NCBI GenBank assembly: GCA_934691625.1 | Contig: CAKUTA010000001.1 | Span: forward strand, 62,001-126,000 | Reading direction: 5' to 3' | Length of the DNA: 64,000 nt | DNA from: an uncultured Bacteroidales bacterium | GTDB taxonomy: Bacteria; Bacteroidota; Bacteroidia; Bacteroidales; UBA932 | Part shown: positions 59,944 through 64,000 of the stretch, piece after piece | Numbering within the stretch: position 1 is the stretch's first letter | How the letters are laid out: every line of letters starts with the position of its first letter | Made by a program: the position numbers and the translations under genes | The notes under the pieces: generated by a model | Seen by the model: the letters and a program-made list of their open reading frames with translations, nothing else | Databases searched by the model: none | Told to the model about the DNA's origin: nothing

Positions 59944-60420
59944 ATGAAAAAGGCAATCATTATCATTGCAGCCGTATTCGGCTTTGCAGTAATGGCTTCC
60001 GCTCAGCCTAAGGCAATCGGAGGCCGTCTTGGCTATGGACTTGAGGCCAGCTACCAGCATTACCTGGGAAGCCCTAACTTTCTGGAAGTGAATGCGGGTC
60101 TTGACCTTATGGGTGGAAAGGCCGGTTTCAAGGCTACAGGCACATACAACTTTACATTTGCCCAGCCTTCTTGGACACCGAGAGGAAACTGGGCATGGTA
60201 TGCCGGCCCTGGTGTAACCCTCGGCTCTACATATTACAATGATGACCACAATTTCTTCTTTGGAGTAGTCGGCCAGGTAGGCCTTGAGTACAAGTTCTGG
60301 TTCCCGCTTCAGCTTTCTGCTGACGTGCGTCCTGCATTCGGCATCTGTGACGGTGAATTTTGGGGTAATGGACTTTATTACAGCTTTATTCCTACCATCA
60401 GCGTAAGGTACAGTTTCTAG
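59944..60420 (+). CDS. Small outer-membrane beta-barrel protein
   Basis: 158 residues. The signal peptide is MKKAIIIIAAVFGFAVMASA-Q. The mature part is made of alternating Gly/aromatic strands (AIGGRLGYGLEASYQHYLG, GPGVTLGSTYY, GQVGLEYKFWFPLQL) and ends in Phe (ISVRYSF), the usual sign of an outer-membrane barrel. About eight strands would fit. The role is unknown; it may be structural or a small-molecule barrel. It is a single gene with its own leader. Confidence 0.8.
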   Translation: MKKAIIIIAAVFGFAVMASAQPKAIGGRLGYGLEASYQHYLGSPNFLEVNAGLDLMGGKAGFKATGTYNFTFAQPSWTPRGNWAWYAGPGVTLGSTYYNDDHNFFFGVVGQVGLEYKFWFPLQLSADVRPAFGICDGEFWGNGLYYSFIPTISVRYSF

Positions 60421-60463
60421 TCTTCAGAAAAGTTTAAATCCATAGGTCTGTTCATAGCAGGCT

Positions 60464-60495
60464 TTTGCTTTTGCCGAAGATATTGGGTATCTTTG
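60464..60495 (+). promoter_or_regulatory. Promoter of the 60511 lipoprotein gene
   Basis: TTTG (60464-60467), 20 bases, TATCTTTG (60488-60495): a perfect consensus match. The ATG at 60511 lies about 12 bases past the predicted start, ruling out the in-frame start at 60493. Confidence 0.7.
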
Positions 60496-60510
60496 CGAAA
60501 ACTGATTTTT

Positions 60511-62289
60511 ATGTCTTTGCAAAGAAATTTAACCTTTATCTTGTGGTTCTCTGCCATGATGGCCGCGGCAGCATCCGCCTCTTCCTGCAACGAGGACTAT
60601 AATCTTACTAAAGACATTGATACGGACATAAGCATTGATGGGGACATAAGCGCTCCTCTCGGTGATTCCGAGCTTATTCTGGTCGATGACTTTCTGAATC
60701 TTGGGAATGATGACAGTGATGTCCTGAAATCTGACGATTCGGGAAATTACTACATATCTGTAGCCGGAAGCGGTACATCTTCGGATGTGTCGCTCCCGGT
60801 TTTCTCTTTTTCCGACAACCTGGTGACAGGCGGCGGCTACATGGCCAGGATATACAAGTCCGAGCTCCCGCTTCCGGGAAGCGGAACGGTCCCGTCCATA
60901 TCATACACCAAGTCGTTCAATGCATCCACGACTCCTCTGACTGTCAATGAGAATGTCCCGTCAGAAATTACAGCCGTAAGAAGTGTCCAGGCTTCCGGCA
61001 CTGTCTCCATATCCATGCGGCTCTCCGCAGGCAAGGCGAATATATCGTCGCTTGTGATGGACTTTCCTGATTATCTGAAGTTTGCGGATGTCAAGGATGC
61101 CTCGATGACATTGAGCACTGACGGCAATATCCTTACGATACGCGGCACGGAGCTGACATCATCTCCTAAGCTCATGAACCTGTATATCACAGGGGTTGAT
61201 TTTGATAAGATACCTGCCGGACAGGGATTTATAGCATCGCAGCATAAGATTGTCCTGAATGATGAGATCGCTCTTGGCGCATTTGACATCTCGGCAGTGC
61301 TTTCTGACTTCGGAGCGACGGTGCAGGCCATTCCGTCTGAGATATCGGCTGACATCAGCCTGGCTATATCTTCGCTGGACGTCAAGTCTGCGGAAGTGAA
61401 GGCGGATCCGTCCATCAGCATTGACCCGGTCAATGTGAATGTAGGCATCTTGCCTGAGTTTGTGCGCGGGGATGACGTCGTCCTGGACCTGTATAATCCT
61501 GCGTTGATTCTGAATGTCAATAACAGGACTCCTTTGACATTGGATCTGAATGCTGATATCCGTTCATATAAAGGCTCTGATGCAAATAGCGTGCATATCG
61601 GAAGCGCTTCCGGAGGTGCGCCTGTAACTCTAGCGGCTTCAGCAGTTAACAAACTTTATGTGTCCAGGACAGGAAATAACGTTCCTGCCGGGATGATATC
61701 GGTGGTGGTGCCTGGCCTTTCGTCCATCATCAGCAATGTCCCTGATCGTATCGGCATAAGCGGCATATCTGTCAAGGCTGCTGACGAGTTCGTGACGCTT
61801 GTCCCTGGCTCCAGATATGATGTGGCGTATGACTACGAGGTGGCTGCGCCTCTTGCATTCGGAAAGGATGTGCACATCGCCTACAGCACTGATTTTACAG
61901 GGTGGAGCGAGACGTTTGACGACGACAGATTATCCTTGGATGTACGCAATGCTGATGTGAAATTCGATTTCGTGAATATGATACCTCTCGGTATCTCGCT
62001 TTCCGCTGACGCGATAGATGCTGACGGAAAAGTGATATCTGGAATAGCAGTCACACTTAATGGCAGCGCACCGGCGGGGTCTGTGGAGAATCCGTCTGTT
62101 ACGGCATTGACTCTGAATATGAAAGGCAAGGCTGAAGATATGCGCCGGCTTGACGGTATCAGGATAGATCTTGTCGGAAGCGACCCTGACAATATGCTGG
62201 GCGTGTGCCTTAACCGTCATCAGGGCGTCCGGTTCCGTAACATGAAGCTCAGGCTTCAGGGCAAGGTGGATATTGATGTGGACCTTTAG
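60511..62289 (+). CDS. Lipoprotein of unknown function paired with DUF5723 gene
   Basis: 592 residues from the ATG at 60511. The lipoprotein signal MSLQRNLTFILWFSAMMAAAASASS-C is followed by the acidic NEDYNLTKDIDTD, consistent with surface export. The mature protein is a long series of beta-rich segments (ISAPLGDSELILVDDFL, VNENVPSEITAVRSVQASGTVSISM, RYDVAYDYEVAAPLAFGKDV). A central part repeats the DISLAISSLDVKSAEVKADP pattern. No catalytic motif was recognised. Its stop codon is the first base of a family A repeat, and the DUF5723 gene follows it. Confidence 0.78.
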   Translation: MSLQRNLTFILWFSAMMAAAASASSCNEDYNLTKDIDTDISIDGDISAPLGDSELILVDDFLNLGNDDSDVLKSDDSGNYYISVAGSGTSSDVSLPVFSFSDNLVTGGGYMARIYKSELPLPGSGTVPSISYTKSFNASTTPLTVNENVPSEITAVRSVQASGTVSISMRLSAGKANISSLVMDFPDYLKFADVKDASMTLSTDGNILTIRGTELTSSPKLMNLYITGVDFDKIPAGQGFIASQHKIVLNDEIALGAFDISAVLSDFGATVQAIPSEISADISLAISSLDVKSAEVKADPSISIDPVNVNVGILPEFVRGDDVVLDLYNPALILNVNNRTPLTLDLNADIRSYKGSDANSVHIGSASGGAPVTLAASAVNKLYVSRTGNNVPAGMISVVVPGLSSIISNVPDRIGISGISVKAADEFVTLVPGSRYDVAYDYEVAAPLAFGKDVHIAYSTDFTGWSETFDDDRLSLDVRNADVKFDFVNMIPLGISLSADAIDADGKVISGIAVTLNGSAPAGSVENPSVTALTLNMKGKAEDMRRLDGIRIDLVGSDPDNMLGVCLNRHQGVRFRNMKLRLQGKVDIDVDL

Positions 62290-62449
62290 AATCTGTTTTG
62301 AAATGATTGAAAAGTTGTTTGAGGCAAAATTCCTTCATATTATTCCCGGGCCTTCAGGTCAGATAGGCATCGCTATCTTCCCCGAATCCTCGGTTGAACC
62401 TGAAGTTTTTTACTCTCAAACCTTCAGATAATAATTTTAGAACAGCTTC
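62289..62449 (+). repeat. Palindromic repeat family A, copy 3
   Basis: 161 bp, GAATCTGTTTTGAAAT ... AATTTTAGAACAGCTTC. Its first G is the last base of the TAG stop of the preceding gene, and its end lies 19 bases before the next ATG, so it fills the whole intergenic gap. Confidence 0.9.
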
Positions 62450-62468
62450 TTAATCTGAGAAGAAAGAC

Positions 62469-63941
62469 ATGAAGAAAATTATTTCCATTATATTTTTGGC
62501 GTTTTTTGCAGCCTGGACTGCTGCAGCCCAGCAGACATCATTGCGTTCAGCCTATTTTATGGAGGGCTACAGCGGCAGGGGAGAGTTTAATCCTGCATTT
62601 GCTGCCCAGAGAAACTATTTTTCGATACCGGGAACCGGAGGCGCCGGAGTCAACCTGCAGAGCAACATGGGAGTCAGCACTTTCCTGTACCCCACAGCAG
62701 ACGGGAATCTGACGACATTCATGAGTTCTTCAGTGTCTTCAGACGAGTTCCTTGGAGGTCTGAAGAACAATAACCGTATCGGGGCTAGCATGACCCTTCC
62801 GATGATGTCGCTCGGTATATGGGGGCGCAATGCCTTCTTTACTTTCGGCATCAGGGAAAGGGTGGATGTCAATGCGAATATTCCATATAGCCTGTTCGAT
62901 TTCATGAAGAATGCAGGAGCGTCGCAGTATTACGATATTTCCGATCTTGCTGTCAGGGCTGAGGCCTATACTGAATATGCATTCGGCTGGTCGCGGCAGA
63001 TTGCGGGCAAGGTCAATGTCGGTGCACGTCTGAAGTTCCTGATGGGATCGGCAAATGCGGATGCCAGGATAGACAGGATGCATGTGCAGATGACTGATGA
63101 CCGCTGGTCTGTGACTGCGCAGGGGACAATGTCGGCTGCGTTCGGGCTGCTCGACGTGAAGACAAAAGCGGAGACCGGGGCGAAGCTGGATTCTCCTGAC
63201 GACGGGGATGTGGTAGATGAGGTAGATCTAAAGGAGTTCAGTGAGGCCGGAACAGGTTCACTCTTCGGAGGATATGGCGCGGCGCTTGACCTTGGTGCCG
63301 AGCTGGAGCTTATACCAGGCCTGAAGCTTTCGCTTGCCGTCAATGACCTGGGCTTCATGTCCTGGCGGCATACATATAAGGCTACGACTCATGAGAATAG
63401 CTGGATCTTCGATGGCTTTGACAATGTGTCGTTTGACGAGGGCAAGGACAATTCATTCTCGAAGCAGTTTGATGATCTTGGAGACGACCTCAAGGACCTG
63501 TACCGTATGCATCTTGTATCATCCGACGCTGTCAAGGCAAGGATGCTGGCGCTTACGCTCAATGCCGGTGCTGAATATACGATGCCTTTCTACAGCGGCC
63601 TGACCGCCGGCGTGCTTAGCTCCACCCGTTTCAATGGACCTTACACATGGGCTGAAGGCCGCCTGTATGCCAACCTCAAGCCTTGCCGCTGGTTCAGCTT
63701 CGGCTTGAACTATGCCATCTCGTCATTCGGATCGACGATGGGAACGGCACTTGGTTTCCATACATCAGGCTTCAACATGTTCCTGGGCGCCGATTCCATC
63801 AGCTTCAAGTACGCCAAGGCTACCTCCGGCGGCATCCCGTACCCTTACGGTCAGCTGCATCTGGGCTTGAACTTCGGTATCTCCTTCAACATCGGCCGCC
63901 CTCGCGACACCTCGCCGGCCAACGCTCTCATCGCTCTGTAG
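62469..63941 (+). CDS. DUF5723 family outer-membrane protein
   Basis: 490 residues. The signal peptide is MKKIISIIFLAFFAAWTAAAQ. The typical DUF5723 start (SLRSAYFMEGYSGRGEFNPAFAAQRNYFSIP) is followed by barrel-like strands (GASMTLPMMSLGIWGRNAFFTFGI, GFNMFLGADSISFKYAKATSGG). The end LGLNFGISFNIGRP is typical of an outer-membrane barrel. The family has no known activity. It follows the lipoprotein gene across a family A repeat, and the two may work as an outer-membrane pair. Confidence 0.9.
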   Translation: MKKIISIIFLAFFAAWTAAAQQTSLRSAYFMEGYSGRGEFNPAFAAQRNYFSIPGTGGAGVNLQSNMGVSTFLYPTADGNLTTFMSSSVSSDEFLGGLKNNNRIGASMTLPMMSLGIWGRNAFFTFGIRERVDVNANIPYSLFDFMKNAGASQYYDISDLAVRAEAYTEYAFGWSRQIAGKVNVGARLKFLMGSANADARIDRMHVQMTDDRWSVTAQGTMSAAFGLLDVKTKAETGAKLDSPDDGDVVDEVDLKEFSEAGTGSLFGGYGAALDLGAELELIPGLKLSLAVNDLGFMSWRHTYKATTHENSWIFDGFDNVSFDEGKDNSFSKQFDDLGDDLKDLYRMHLVSSDAVKARMLALTLNAGAEYTMPFYSGLTAGVLSSTRFNGPYTWAEGRLYANLKPCRWFSFGLNYAISSFGSTMGTALGFHTSGFNMFLGADSISFKYAKATSGGIPYPYGQLHLGLNFGISFNIGRPRDTSPANALIAL

Positions 63942-64000
63942 CGGATCGCTGTCGGGGCAGCCGAAACTTAGCATGCCCTGGCAGGAGACGATTATCGCTC

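Noticed and set aside
63942..64000. Start of a further gene at the right edge
   Set aside because: Only 59 bases remain and no start signal or family sequence could be recognised.

Overview
The window is a bacterial chromosome segment of moderate GC. It almost certainly comes from a member of the Bacteroidota, most likely order Bacteroidales; the genus cannot be fixed from this window. The evidence is: DUF4493/PCMD lipoproteins, DUF5723, DUF3127, DUF1015 and DUF3108 proteins; a GH95 fucosidase with a signal peptide; the serC-serA-DUF1015 cluster; the rseC-rnfBCDGEA order; and many sites resembling the Bacteroides promoter (TTTG, 19-21 bases, TAnnTTTG). No tRNA, rRNA, CRISPR array, intact insertion sequence or transposase gene was recognised.

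Layout. 1-8.5 kb holds housekeeping and envelope genes: the 3' part of ispD, an Lrp/AsnC regulator, topA, a class A penicillin-binding protein, ddl and prmC. 8.6-13.9 kb holds an unrecognised lipoprotein facing a minus-strand operon of a pRiA4b ORF-3-like protein with a long Asp tract, miaA and a GH95 fucosidase. 14-19 kb carries yigZ, pyrB, serC, serA and DUF1015. 19.0-21.4 kb is a gene-poor, patchy stretch with a strong terminator hairpin, palindromic repeats, an 87-residue orphan gene, a possible frameshifted gene remnant and a DUF3127 gene. 21.4-33 kb holds an FKBP lipoprotein, recQ, fhs-hisJ, a CYTH protein, and a DUF308-dnaG-metG operon.

33.0-36.6 kb is an AT-richer accessory island. 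It encodes a secreted protein with an intramolecular-chaperone (peptidase S74) domain, a large lipoprotein with an HExxH zinc-protease motif, and a small orphan exported protein. A family B palindromic repeat lies on its left and a family A repeat on its right. Next come alaS and one uninterrupted reading frame joining an LptF/LptG-type permease to methionyl-tRNA formyltransferase.

41.86-59.83 kb is a run of 18 plus-strand genes with no gap above about 30 bases: four lipoproteins (DUF4493/PCMD type), two membrane-anchored M23 peptidases, a MerR-type regulator, Nif3, a coiled-coil zinc-ribbon protein, dnaB, DUF3108, rseC and rnfBCDGEA. The window ends with a small outer-membrane barrel protein and a lipoprotein/DUF5723 pair separated by a family A repeat.

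Two families of dispersed palindromic repeats run through the window. Family A is about 161-163 bp with terminal inverted repeats; it has four full copies, one degraded copy and one isolated terminus. Family B is about 85-95 bp and has three copies. These repeats, the low-GC S74/metalloprotease island, the lptF-fmt fusion frame and the duplicated topA leader are the main points worth follow-up.
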